A stretch of DNA of 64,000 nucleotides, taken from positions 310,001 through 374,000 of the forward strand of contig NZ_CP138332.1 of the NCBI RefSeq assembly GCF_033955345.1. The letters run 5' to 3'. Position 1 is the first letter of the stretch; each line of letters opens with the position of its first letter. The DNA comes from Sphingobacterium bambusae. GTDB taxonomy: Bacteria > Bacteroidota > Bacteroidia > Sphingobacteriales > Sphingobacteriaceae. The position numbers and the translations under genes were made by a program. Under the pieces are notes generated by a model, which saw nothing but the letters and a program-made list of their open reading frames with translations, did no database searches and was not told where the DNA came from. This document shows, one piece after another, positions 16,861 to 24,962 of the stretch.

Positions 16861-19800
16861 TTAAAGGGTTAAGTTGATACCTAGTTGAAAGCTCCGTGGC
16901 TGTGGTGGCGTACCTAAATCGATTCCCTGCTGGTTAGCCGATCCGTTAGCAGCCGATTCCGGATCAAGTCCCGTATAGGCCGTCCAGGTGAATAGGTTGG
17001 TCGCCTGCGCATAGATGCGTAGTTTGGATACCGCAAGGCGTTCCAATACCTTACTACTCACATTATAACCCAAGCTAACTGTGCGAAGGCGCAGGTATGA
17101 TCCATCTTCTAGCCATCGGCCTCCACCATCCTTGTAATTGTTATTATTTACACCATCCGAGCGAGGTACATCGGTGATGTCACCGGGCTGCTGCCAGCGA
17201 TCTAGGTTGGAAGCGAATATGACGCGTGCGGCATCGCGCGCGCCCCCGGCTTCTCCAAAGAAGCGATTATGGTTATACACCTCATTGCCAACGGAAAAAT
17301 TGAAAAAGGTCTGTAGATCAAAATTTTTATATTGGAAATTATTTGACAATCCGCCAAAATAATCAGGCCATATACTGCCCAAGATCTGTCTGTCATCGGT
17401 TGTTATCTTTCCGTCGCCATTGACGTCCTCGTAGACAGCATCACCAGTCGCGGGATCCACGTAGAGTTGATTGTACACCCAAAATGAATACATTGGACTA
17501 CCTTCTTGGAATAAAATAAGATCACGGCTACCAAAATTCATCGGTTTGGCCAGCTTTTCGATGTTGTTAACATTACGCGCGATATTCAGGGAGCTACTCC
17601 AAGAGAAATTTTCCTTTTGGATATTCACCGAATTTAAGGTTAGCTCAAAGCCCTTGTTACTTATCTCAGCCGCATTGTTTAGATATTCACCAAATCCGGT
17701 TGTTCCCGGCAATACTTCCGTTAGTAGGCCATCGGTGGTATACTTGCTGTAGTAGTTAACAGCTAGGGATAGTCTATTTTTAAAAAGCGCGGCATCCAGA
17801 CCAATATTGAACTGCGCGGTCTTTTCCCAGCTCAACTGCTGGTTTGCAAGCTGCTCGGGCACAATACCGGCCGATCCTTGATAGGACGTGTTTACACCCG
17901 ACCAAAGCTGCCTTGAGGCAAAAGAATTGATACCATTTTGGTTTCCCGTTATACCATAACTACTCCGCAGTTTAAGATCGTCTAAAAACGTGACGTTTTC
18001 CAGAAAGCTTTCTTTTTTCAATCGCCAGGCAAGCCCCACTGCGGGAAAATATCCCCATTGATACCCCTTGTTAAACTTGGAAGAACCGTCTGCTCGCAGT
18101 GAAAAATCGATCAGGTAGCGATCATCATAAGCATAATCGATACGACCGAAGAAAGAGGCCAAATTGTACTTGTCCCAATCTTGCGAGCTGGTTGTATTAG
18201 CTGCCGCACTGATCAATTTAAAATCATTGGTTGCAAAGCCCGTCCCGCTGGCCGAGGTCAAGGAAAAAGTAGAGCCTTGCAGCGTGTTTCCGACAAGCAA
18301 CCCGACGGTGTGCAGTCCAGAAAACTTCTTACGATACGTTAGGGTCTGTTCATTGATCCAAGTGGTGGCCTGACCAATGGCTGAGGTGGCCAGCCCTTCG
18401 GGGCTACCTGCTATCAACAGGTTATTCCAATACTCGTGCTCATCATATTGATTATAGTCGAGACTAAACGTTGAGCGAAACCTCCAGGATGGAGAAAATT
18501 GGTATTCACCGTAGAGATTCCCAATGTAACGCAAGCTGACTGAACCAACATCATAATTATCGAGTAGCAGGGTAAGATTATCAAAACCGGCTCGTCCGAC
18601 CAGTACACCTTGATCATTGTAAGGCGATAGGTAGGTCGGCGTATGCAATGCGGCTTGCAGAATCCCTCCTTGGGGACCATCACCAGCGCGCCCCTGGTTA
18701 CGACCGGTACGACTTAGCGAGTTACTAGATCCCACTTTGATTTTATCATTTACTTTCTGATCCGAGTTGAAGCGAAAGCTTGATCGGTCAAAAGAAATTG
18801 GGCGAAGGATGGCTTCTTGCTTATTATATCCCCCACTCAAGTAATATGTCGTGTTATCACTACCCCCATATAAGGAAATATCCGCACTATGTACACCCGC
18901 CGTTCGAAATGCATCGGACAAACGATCGTAGGTCTGCTGCTCTGCGGGCGTTCCCCGACCGCCCTCAGCGGTAGATACAAAAGGTTCTGCACGACCGATA
19001 TTTCCATTGTACTCATTGACCAGCAAAGCATGCTCTTCACCGGTAGTAAGATCCCACAGTTTGGCTGCCTTAGCTCTTCCACTATATAGATTAACGTCTA
19101 TTTTTGTAGCCTGACCATTCTTGCCTCTTTTGGTAGTAATTAAAATAACACCGTTGGCCCCCCTAGATCCATATAGCGCTGTTGCCTCGGCATCTTTTAG
19201 CACTTCCACAAACTCAATGTCAGAAGGATTGAGATCGGCTATGGGTGAAGTGGCCTTACCACCAGTGTTGATCGTCTGGAGACTTTCGGAATTTACAAAT
19301 ACACCATCAATTACGTACAGCGGATTATTATTAGCGTTGATGGACGTCGCCCCACGCAGTCGAATATTGAGAGCCTCCCCAGGAACACCTGTATTGCTGG
19401 CTACCTGCATGCCGGCAACTTTTCCCTGCAACTGGGCGTCGAAACTTCCTGTAGGAATAGCGCTTACATCTTTTAATCCAACCTTTTCTATAGAGCCAAT
19501 GAGGTTCTTTTTTTCGACAGTCGTATAACCTACAACTACTACTTCATCCAAATCCTCTGAAGAACGTTTAAGCCGGATGACCGTAGGCGATGTATTGACC
19601 ACAAGACGTTGCGATTGATACCCTACATAAGACACAAGTAGCGTAAAGGGCAATTTTTGGCCGGTAACAAATTGAAAACGCCCTTTTTGGTCTGTTTTCA
19701 CGCTGTGCGTGACGGCCTCCAATTTGATGGTCACGCCTTCAATACTCTCCCCTGTCAGATCATCTAATACGACACCTTGCAGGGTTGCGTTAATAATGGG

Positions 19801-19896
19801 TTGGGTTTCCACTTGCCCCAAGGCCAATTGGGAGAGTAACAGAAAGGTGGAGAATATACAAAGTACACCATACTTTGATAGTCCAATATTTTTCAT
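16861..19896 (-). CDS. SusC/RagA TonB-dependent outer-membrane transporter (sulfur operon)
   Basis: 1011 residues: signal peptide, carboxypeptidase-like regulatory domain (about 33-110, GVVLDDLTGESIEGVTIKLEA...), TonB-box region (DEVVVVGYTTVEKKN), plug (NIRLRGATSINANNNPLYVIDGV) and 22-strand barrel ending in GINLTL. The regulatory domain phrase AVTHSVKTD-GRFQFVTGQK is almost repeated in the SusC proteins at 33906 and 39076, so these three form a paralogous set. It is the first large gene of the operon. A leader of about 280 bases with a Cys/Met-ending small ORF and an inverted-repeat promoter precedes it. Confidence 0.95.
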   Translation of the reverse strand: MKNIGLSKYGVLCIFSTFLLLSQLALGQVETQPIINATLQGVVLDDLTGESIEGVTIKLEAVTHSVKTDQKGRFQFVTGQKLPFTLLVSYVGYQSQRLVVNTSPTVIRLKRSSEDLDEVVVVGYTTVEKKNLIGSIEKVGLKDVSAIPTGSFDAQLQGKVAGMQVASNTGVPGEALNIRLRGATSINANNNPLYVIDGVFVNSESLQTINTGGKATSPIADLNPSDIEFVEVLKDAEATALYGSRGANGVILITTKRGKNGQATKIDVNLYSGRAKAAKLWDLTTGEEHALLVNEYNGNIGRAEPFVSTAEGGRGTPAEQQTYDRLSDAFRTAGVHSADISLYGGSDNTTYYLSGGYNKQEAILRPISFDRSSFRFNSDQKVNDKIKVGSSNSLSRTGRNQGRAGDGPQGGILQAALHTPTYLSPYNDQGVLVGRAGFDNLTLLLDNYDVGSVSLRYIGNLYGEYQFSPSWRFRSTFSLDYNQYDEHEYWNNLLIAGSPEGLATSAIGQATTWINEQTLTYRKKFSGLHTVGLLVGNTLQGSTFSLTSASGTGFATNDFKLISAAANTTSSQDWDKYNLASFFGRIDYAYDDRYLIDFSLRADGSSKFNKGYQWGYFPAVGLAWRLKKESFLENVTFLDDLKLRSSYGITGNQNGINSFASRQLWSGVNTSYQGSAGIVPEQLANQQLSWEKTAQFNIGLDAALFKNRLSLAVNYYSKYTTDGLLTEVLPGTTGFGEYLNNAAEISNKGFELTLNSVNIQKENFSWSSSLNIARNVNNIEKLAKPMNFGSRDLILFQEGSPMYSFWVYNQLYVDPATGDAVYEDVNGDGKITTDDRQILGSIWPDYFGGLSNNFQYKNFDLQTFFNFSVGNEVYNHNRFFGEAGGARDAARVIFASNLDRWQQPGDITDVPRSDGVNNNNYKDGGGRWLEDGSYLRLRTVSLGYNVSSKVLERLAVSKLRIYAQATNLFTWTAYTGLDPESAANGSANQQGIDLGTPPQPRSFQLGINLTL

Positions 19897-19923
19897 ACAT
19901 GAATATTTAATAGTTGATTATTA

Positions 19924-19942
19924 CAAGTGCCAACGCCAATTG
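19924..19942 (-). promoter_or_regulatory. 19-nt leader element before SusC (copy A)
   Basis: Minus-strand CAATTGGCGTTGGCACTTG, 27 nt before the SusC start. The same 19 bases precede the SusC at 37070, and a 3-mismatch copy precedes that at 42120. Function unknown; see findings. Confidence 0.6.
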
Positions 19943-20015
19943 ATTACTTGTTAAGTCATTATTTAGTATAGGAAGCCCAGCCCCCTCATACTGCGTCACC
20001 AGAAGGTGATGGAAA

Positions 20016-20111
20016 CTACATTTGACAGCACATTCGACCGTAGATATCCATCAATTTACGGCTGAAAGAATAGGAAGAAAAGTAAGAAGGTTGGTTGATG
20101 ATTTTTTCCAT
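20016..20111 (-). CDS. Putative Cys/Met leader peptide A (31 aa)
   Basis: A 31-codon frame inside the SusC leader, about 60 nt after the predicted transcription start. It is aromatic/Ser-rich and ends ...DIYGRMCCQM-stop, so two Cys and two Met codons sit at the very end. Eight bases after the stop comes a small stem-loop (TCACC-TTCT-GGTGA). The final codons CGA-ATG-TGC are identical to those in the leader ORF at 29717-29869. It may act as a cysteine/methionine-sensing leader peptide. Translation is not proven. Confidence 0.5.
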   Translation of the reverse strand: MEKIINQPSYFSSYSFSRKLMDIYGRMCCQM

Positions 20112-20180
20112 TTTGATTAATTCATTTTAAATAGTTAATGTTTGCACACGCCACGTACTGGCTTTCAGTGCACTTATCTA

Positions 20181-20230
20181 CAAATATATAAATATAAACA
20201 AAAAAGACTACAATATTAGTAGTCTTTTTT
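20181..20230 (-). promoter_or_regulatory. Promoter with inverted-repeat operator, copy 1 (SusC sulfur operon)
   Basis: -7 box TATATTTG on the minus strand at 20188-20181. Upstream of it is an inverted repeat with arms GACTAC (20206-20211) and GTAGTC (20219-20224) in A/T tracts. On the + strand it also looks like a terminator hairpin, but its position and similarity to four other copies favour an operator. Confidence 0.6.
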
Positions 20231-20342
20231 TTATTATAGAAAGTCATTCTCGCTAAAAATCTACAACTGCAGCAGACTAAATCAGCAAGAAAAGCTGCGG
20301 ATCAGCAGCCAAAAATATAATCTCTTAAATCCGAAACTAAGG

Positions 20343-20364
20343 AAAGGGAGCTGTAGCTCCCTTT
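20343..20364 (-). terminator. Probable terminator after metQ
   Basis: Perfect 9-bp stem AAAGGGAGC/GCTCCCTTT with TGTA loop, about 60 bases past the metQ stop. The T-tract after it is weak, so the call is moderate. Confidence 0.5.
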
Positions 20365-20423
20365 CTGGCGTTGGTGTTTACTGATTAAGCAAACTATTTG
20401 AAGAAATCCTTAAAACTATAATT

Positions 20424-21233
20424 CTACCATCCTTTTACGGCACCGCCCCCGAAAATCTCTTTTGCAGCAAGCTCAGCGGCGTTTGACTGATATGCTTTAA
20501 CAAAATTTTTTATGTCCTCATTATCTTCCTCTCCTTTTCTGGCAACAATGACATTCACATAGGGAGAATCTTTACTTTCGACTATAAGACCATCGATTTC
20601 AGCACGAAGACCAGCTTGCCGGGCAAAGTTGCTATTGATTATTGAAAGGGTAACCACTGGATCATCAAGTGTACGCGGAAGTTGTGGTGCCTCAAGTTCT
20701 ACAATTTGGATACGCTTGGGGTTATCTAGAATGTCCCTAACGGTTGGTAGAGATCCTTTCTTCGGTGTTAACGAAAGGAGTCCGGCCTGTTGCAATAACA
20801 AGAGTGCCCTTCCACCATTTGCCGGATCATTTGGAATGGTAACAGTGGCACCATTAGGAAGTTCACTTATTTGCTTGATCTTTTTCGAATATGCGGCTAT
20901 TGGATATAGAAACGTTTTTCCAACAGCCACTAAATGGTAGCCGCGATGAACAGACTGTTCTTGGAGATACGGCACATGTTGAAAAGCATTGAGGTCAAGC
21001 TCGCCGTTATTTAATGCCTCGTTCGGCACAACGTAGTCATTGAAAAGCACCAGTTCAACTTCAAGTCCATATTTCGCTTTGGCTTCTTTTTGGACTGCAA
21101 CGGCGATCGCTCTTTCCGGCCCCCCGGTGATCCCCACCTTTAGTTTTTTTGAGCCATCAGATCCGCTGTTGCATGCACCGGCATGTAGTAACGAGCTTAG
21201 TAAAGCAGTGTAAATTAAAACTCTATTAATCAT
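20424..21233 (-). CDS. metQ: MetQ-type (NLPA) substrate-binding lipoprotein, methionine ABC transport
   Basis: 269 residues from ATG 21233; the upstream extension begins at a TTG. Lipobox LLHAGAC. The mature domain carries KLKVGITGGPERAIAVAVQKEAK, then NEALNNGELDLNAFQHVPYL, the NLPA-family hallmark for binding methionine and related compounds. KTFLYPIAAYSKKIKQISELPNGATVTIPNDPANGGRALLLLQ follows. MetQ delivers substrate to the MetNI ABC importer, but neither metN nor metI is adjacent, so this is an orphan copy. It lies 119 bases downstream of cysE on the same strand and probably shares its promoter. Family call firm; exact sulfur ligand unproven. Confidence 0.9.
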   Translation of the reverse strand: MINRVLIYTALLSSLLHAGACNSGSDGSKKLKVGITGGPERAIAVAVQKEAKAKYGLEVELVLFNDYVVPNEALNNGELDLNAFQHVPYLQEQSVHRGYHLVAVGKTFLYPIAAYSKKIKQISELPNGATVTIPNDPANGGRALLLLQQAGLLSLTPKKGSLPTVRDILDNPKRIQIVELEAPQLPRTLDDPVVTLSIINSNFARQAGLRAEIDGLIVESKDSPYVNVIVARKGEEDNEDIKNFVKAYQSNAAELAAKEIFGGGAVKGW

Positions 21234-21352
21234 ATTGAAATTCAAATAGCCATCATGTTTTAAAAGTGAAACATGACGGCAGTAAGGCTGACCTAGGTAC
21301 TATTGCCATACCTACTATTTTACTTCGTCCGAATTGGTATACATAGGTTTGA

Positions 21353-22162
21353 TTATTCAATCGACTTACCATGAACAAACTCGGTATTGGGCCTGTGAAA
21401 AACTGTTGTGTAGGGCTCCACACTACGCGTAAGCCACACGTTACCACCAATAATCGAATGATGGCCAATAACCGTCTCCCCACCAAGAATTGTTGCGCCC
21501 GCATAGATGATGACATAATCCTCGATAATGGGATGCCTACGCTTACCCGCAAGAACCTTATCCACACTAAGCGCACCCAAGGTGACTCCCTGGTACAGCT
21601 TTACGTGATCACCGATGATCGCCGTTTCACCGATCACCAGCCCTGTCCCATGGTCAATATGTAGATATCGGCCTATGGTGGCTACTGGATGGATATCTAT
21701 ACCCGTACGCTCATGGGCGTACTCGGTCAATATACGAGGAATGAGCGGCACATTATCAAGCCATAGCTGATTTGCCATACGGAACATGCAACTCGCCAAA
21801 AATCCCGGATAGGTCCTTATCACTTCACTAATGTTACGCGCCGCAGGATCTCCCTCAAGGATAGCAGTAGCATCGTCCATCATCAGATCATAAAGGTCCG
21901 GGAGTTTACTAAAAAAATTGGATACTACCCAAGTGTGGTCACAAGCTGCGCAATCTTTGCTCTTACTAAGGAGATCATAAAGCTCATTTTCTAGTAGTTT
22001 AAAACTCGCTTTCAAAGCATCAAGCGTCAGCAGCTTTTTTGCGTTACGCTCAGGAAATAACAGACGAAATACGTCTCTAGCCCACTCCCATATCCGCACA
22101 TTACTGGGCATATCATGTGCCTGCCGCTGCCTTTCAAATATATGTTTATAGAATTCTTCCAT
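21353..22162 (-). CDS. cysE: Serine O-acetyltransferase
   Basis: 269 residues. It makes O-acetylserine, the acceptor for sulfide in cysteine biosynthesis, in the cytoplasm. An N-terminal helical domain (about 1-145, with a CAACDH segment) precedes a left-handed beta-helix of hexapeptide repeats. Signature residues are ERTGIDIHPVATIGRYLHIDHGTGLVIGETAIIGDHVKLYQGVTLG. The two His in this block are the catalytic and substrate-binding residues of the family. The length suits the Bacteroidota EpsC/CysE form. Paired with metQ under an inverted-repeat promoter at 22839-22894. Confidence 0.93.
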   Translation of the reverse strand: MEEFYKHIFERQRQAHDMPSNVRIWEWARDVFRLLFPERNAKKLLTLDALKASFKLLENELYDLLSKSKDCAACDHTWVVSNFFSKLPDLYDLMMDDATAILEGDPAARNISEVIRTYPGFLASCMFRMANQLWLDNVPLIPRILTEYAHERTGIDIHPVATIGRYLHIDHGTGLVIGETAIIGDHVKLYQGVTLGALSVDKVLAGKRRHPIIEDYVIIYAGATILGGETVIGHHSIIGGNVWLTRSVEPYTTVFHRPNTEFVHGKSIE

Positions 22163-22314
22163 CTAAATAGTGTCTTGTAAGATTATGTAGGAACTACTGC
22201 GCAATTTGACAAAAGACAAACCTTTACCGTCCGAAGGTATGTTAATGCCAAGAGCAGTCAACAAAGGTTCCTGATAGCTACAACAGCTGCTATTGGAGCT
22301 GTACACAGCTAGGA

Positions 22315-22614
22315 TTACAGAAAATCATAAAGCAAGCTAGATAACGAACCATCTGGAATCGAGCTAAACGAAGCGGATTTACTTTTTTCCAACTCCAATG
22401 ATTGGCTTTTTGAAATTGCTTCAGTATTGGCACTCGGAATATCTTCAATCAGCTTTATATCATGAGCTATGTAGACTAATTGAACACCAGGGATCTGCCT
22501 CAGCAAAGTAGCCCCATAAGACAGTAGGTACTGCGCATTTAAATAACCTTTCCCTAATCTCGAGCCTTGCAATCGATCTGTAGCAACTTCTCGTTTTATT
22601 GTTTGTCTAGCCAT
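22315..22614 (-). CDS. Hypothetical protein (99 aa) ahead of cysE
   Basis: 99-residue frame starting at ATG 22614, 152 bases upstream of cysE and downstream of the inverted-repeat promoter. It has a basic N-terminus (MARQTIKREVATDRLQGSRL), a hydrophobic middle (YGATLLRQIPGVQLVYIAHDIK) and a Ser/Glu-rich tail. I recognise no family. Position and strand would make it the first gene of the cysE-metQ transcript, but the composition is not decisive and it could be untranslated leader. Confidence 0.4.
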   Translation of the reverse strand: MARQTIKREVATDRLQGSRLGKGYLNAQYLLSYGATLLRQIPGVQLVYIAHDIKLIEDIPSANTEAISKSQSLELEKSKSASFSSIPDGSLSSLLYDFL

Positions 22615-22662
22615 GGCGTATAGTGATTTAAGTAGTAATCAAATCAATCGATCTTAAAATAA

Positions 22663-22691
22663 GAGGGTTTTATAAAACCTATAAAACCCTC
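22663..22691. repeat. Perfect 11-bp inverted repeat in the cysE leader
   Basis: GAGGGTTTTAT / ATAAAACCCTC with a 7-nt loop, about 150 bases after the predicted start of the minus-strand transcript. No T-tract on either strand, so not an ordinary terminator. Could be an RNA stem-loop or a regulator site. Confidence 0.5.
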
Positions 22692-22838
22692 CCTGCACAA
22701 AACATAAATAAGAGCCTAATAATAAAAAATAATACTTTTTAAGCAATTATAAAACTAAATTGAAGAGAAATCACCTACATTCCAGCAGCAAGAATATCAA
22801 GCAAATTATTCATAAGCTGCTTTAAAGTAGATGCAGAA

Positions 22839-22894
22839 CAAATATAACACAGTCTTGAATAAAAACAAAATAAAATCTATAAAATTAATAGACT
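22839..22894 (-). promoter_or_regulatory. Promoter with inverted-repeat operator, copy 2 (cysE-metQ)
   Basis: Minus strand: TTTG (22868-22865), 18-nt spacer, TATATTTG (22846-22839). Upstream lies the repeat reading AAGTCTATTAATTTTATAGA on the minus strand. It is set roughly one helical turn further from the -7 box than in copies 1, 3 and 5, and unlike them this promoter keeps its -33 box. A 12-codon frame ending ATG-TAG follows at 22775-22813. Confidence 0.6.
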
Positions 22895-23120
22895 TTATTT
22901 TTTTAATTAGCAATCACTTCAAACCGACCTCCGCATCTGTAACGCTGAAAGCAAGATAACTCACTGCTGACATGATTAATATTAAACCAAAGTCAACCTT
23001 ATCAAGCAAGATCAACTAGAGGGTGACCATACTTAAGCTTTGCATTTGCTACTAACAATTTTGTAAGTACTGCAATTCGAGTGAAGCAATAAATACCTTT
23101 ACGATCTCAAACACATAAAA

Positions 23121-23549
23121 ATGAATTTAGCAAAAAATATCATAGGATTTCACCATGTCTCCATCAAGGCGAACGATCTAGACACGACGATAAACTTTTA
23201 CCAAAATCTTGGATTTAGCACAGTCCATGGCTGGTCCCTGCCGGAAATTAATATGCAAAAATGTGTGATGATGTACAATAGATCGATCAATTACTATTTG
23301 GAGATATGTGACAAGGGTGCGCAAATGCCTACTCAAGGAAGAGCGCGCAAGGACGGAGATGAATATATTGAAAATGCCCTGCTGCATATGTGCTTTACAG
23401 TCAAAAATGCCGCCGCCGCACGAACGGAAGCACTGAAGTACGGGGCAAAGGAGCTAAGTGAATCTGCTATAGAACTGGAACTCACCAGCGTCGAAAAATC
23501 TGTAAAGGTAACCAACAGTCTTGTATATGGCCCAAATGAGAAGTTATAG
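23121..23549 (+). CDS. VOC-family (glyoxalase/dioxygenase fold) protein
   Basis: 142 residues with the vicinal-oxygen-chelate fold. IIGFHHVSIKANDLDTTINFYQNLGF at the N-terminus supplies the first metal His (FHHVSI) and the usual FYxxLGF. YYLEICDKG gives the first-half acidic ligand, and ALLHMCFTVKNAAAARTEALKYGA begins the second half with another His. The end is short and the last expected acidic ligand is unclear. It converges with an HxlR regulator 25 bases away. Probably detoxification or small-molecule modification; substrate unknown. Confidence 0.8.
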   Translation: MNLAKNIIGFHHVSIKANDLDTTINFYQNLGFSTVHGWSLPEINMQKCVMMYNRSINYYLEICDKGAQMPTQGRARKDGDEYIENALLHMCFTVKNAAAARTEALKYGAKELSESAIELELTSVEKSVKVTNSLVYGPNEKL

Positions 23550-23574
23550 AATTCCTCGAAAAGGCAACCTTTGA

Positions 23575-23898
23575 TTAGTGCTGAAAGGTAGCAAGGCTAC
23601 CTAAAACTTCCTCTAACTTACGCCCTTTAGCCGTTAGTGAATATTGAGAGGAAGTTTTACTTTTTTGCTTTAAAACCAGTCCATCACCTACCAGTTCATT
23701 AAGCTGCTTGGAGAGCGTTCGATCACTAATATCAGGAAGTAGGAGTTTAAAATCTGAATAGGATGCATCCCCTTTAAGCAATCTCATTAGCAAAGAAAGC
23801 TTCCACCTACCACTGATATAGGAGAGTGTTTTAAAAGCCGTACAATTAGACAATAGTGCTCGTTCGTTATGCGCATTTGATGAATTTTCTTTTCTCAT
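23575..23898 (-). CDS. HxlR-family transcriptional regulator
   Basis: 107-residue winged-helix regulator. The conserved blocks are ISGRWKLSLLMRLLKGDASYSDFKLLLPDISDRTLSKQLNELVGDGLV and the wing QYSLTAKGRKLEEVL. A Cys near the N-terminus (SNCTAF, about residue 18) is where HxlR-type redox or quinone sensors such as YodB/HypR carry their reactive Cys. It faces the VOC gene tail-to-tail. Target unknown. Confidence 0.85.
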   Translation of the reverse strand: MRKENSSNAHNERALLSNCTAFKTLSYISGRWKLSLLMRLLKGDASYSDFKLLLPDISDRTLSKQLNELVGDGLVLKQKSKTSSQYSLTAKGRKLEEVLGSLATFQH

Positions 23899-24276
23899 AT
23901 TACAAAGTAGATCGGGAATGCTTTTTTGCAGACTTGCCTACACAGGTCCAAATTGATTCGAAATTACATAATTGTAGCATTCAATAGTAACATCATGACT
24001 AGCTTCAACGCTACCGAACAGTATACAAGAGGATTACATTTTCAAGGTTCCCATCTACGATCGCTCAACCAGCAACAAATACCCTTATAAAAATTTGAAT
24101 TTGATATATTCCCTGCACTCATTACTAGACGTCCGTGATTAATGATGAAGAGCAAGGCATGCTTTATGTGTCATGGCAATAAAATATGAACGCGCAGTAT
24201 ATAACGAATTCCCAAAATATCTGTGGCACTAAATGATATGGCTAGAATTATAGCTACTCAAGAATTTGGTTCATCA
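23899..24276. other. Intergenic between HxlR gene and SusCD operon terminator
   Basis: About 380 bases. Apart from the presumed HxlR promoter at its left end I see no gene or repeat. Confidence 0.35.
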
Positions 24277-24308
24277 TAAAAAGGCCGTTCCGAAAAATTG
24301 GAACGACC
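24277..24308 (-). terminator. Terminator of the 31.2-24.4 kb TlpA-SusCD operon
   Basis: Minus-strand stem GGTCGTTCC/GGAACGGCC (one G-T pair) with 8-nt loop and a following TTTTT, 48 bases past the last gene. Confidence 0.8.
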
Positions 24309-24355
24309 TCACAACAACGAAACAAATTATCCTTATGGTGGGAGACCTGATTCTT

Positions 24356-24883
24356 TTATTGTTGATTGATGGACAAACCCACCTGACGGTATCGCGTGCT
24401 AGGCTGAATTTCAGCATTCCCGTCCAATTGCAGCACTAAGATTCTATTCCCAGACGAAGCACCAGCATCCAACACATTGACTAACACCTCTCCAAAACTG
24501 CTATTTGCAGGAATGGTAACTGTTCCAGCCATGCTATAATGTGTGCCCTGCACGGCGGTAGACTCTGCTGAAACGACACTATAAGGAATCTCGATAGCTG
24601 ATGAGCGCTGCGGACCGACTAAATTAACACGTAAGCGAATCTCACCCGAGGTCCTCGTGATTAGTGGCTGTGCATTATTCACGGCGGCACCGTACACGGG
24701 CACCCGTGTAAAGAGCGCATATTCCTTACCGGAGGCCTTTGCATTGAAGGTTGTTGCATCCCATTCCACCAGCGTATCTGTAAATAGGATCTCTTCGTTC
24801 TTAATGCAGGAGATCGAAACCAGCAAGAGCACGACTCCAAAGATCAATTGGATAAACTTAAATTGTATTTTTTTCATGTTCAT
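24356..24883 (-). CDS. DUF4843-type lipoprotein linked to SusCD
   Basis: 175 residues: signal peptide with lipobox (LLVSISC), then a beta-sandwich of the DUF4843/Calx-beta type. It is recognised from EIPYSVVSAESTAVQGTHYSMAGTVTIPANSSFGEVLVNVLD and ILVLQLDG. Such lipoproteins are usual third or fourth members of SusCD operons and are thought to sit at the cell surface with SusD. Last gene of the operon, about 80 bases after SusD. The start could be ATG 24877 instead. Confidence 0.8.
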   Translation of the reverse strand: MNMKKIQFKFIQLIFGVVLLLVSISCIKNEEILFTDTLVEWDATTFNAKASGKEYALFTRVPVYGAAVNNAQPLITRTSGEIRLRVNLVGPQRSSAIEIPYSVVSAESTAVQGTHYSMAGTVTIPANSSFGEVLVNVLDAGASSGNRILVLQLDGNAEIQPSTRYRQVGLSINQQ

Positions 24884-24962
24884 TCATATGATGTGATGCT
24901 ACCCTAAGAAACCAAAGCTTTTCATTAGTTACTAGGCAGTAGCAAGACTGATTTACGATTGT

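Noticed and set aside
20200..20230. Reading the AT-flanked hairpin as a + strand terminator
   Set aside because: No + strand gene precedes it, and it matches the operator-type repeats upstream of other sulfur operons with a -7 box at the right place.
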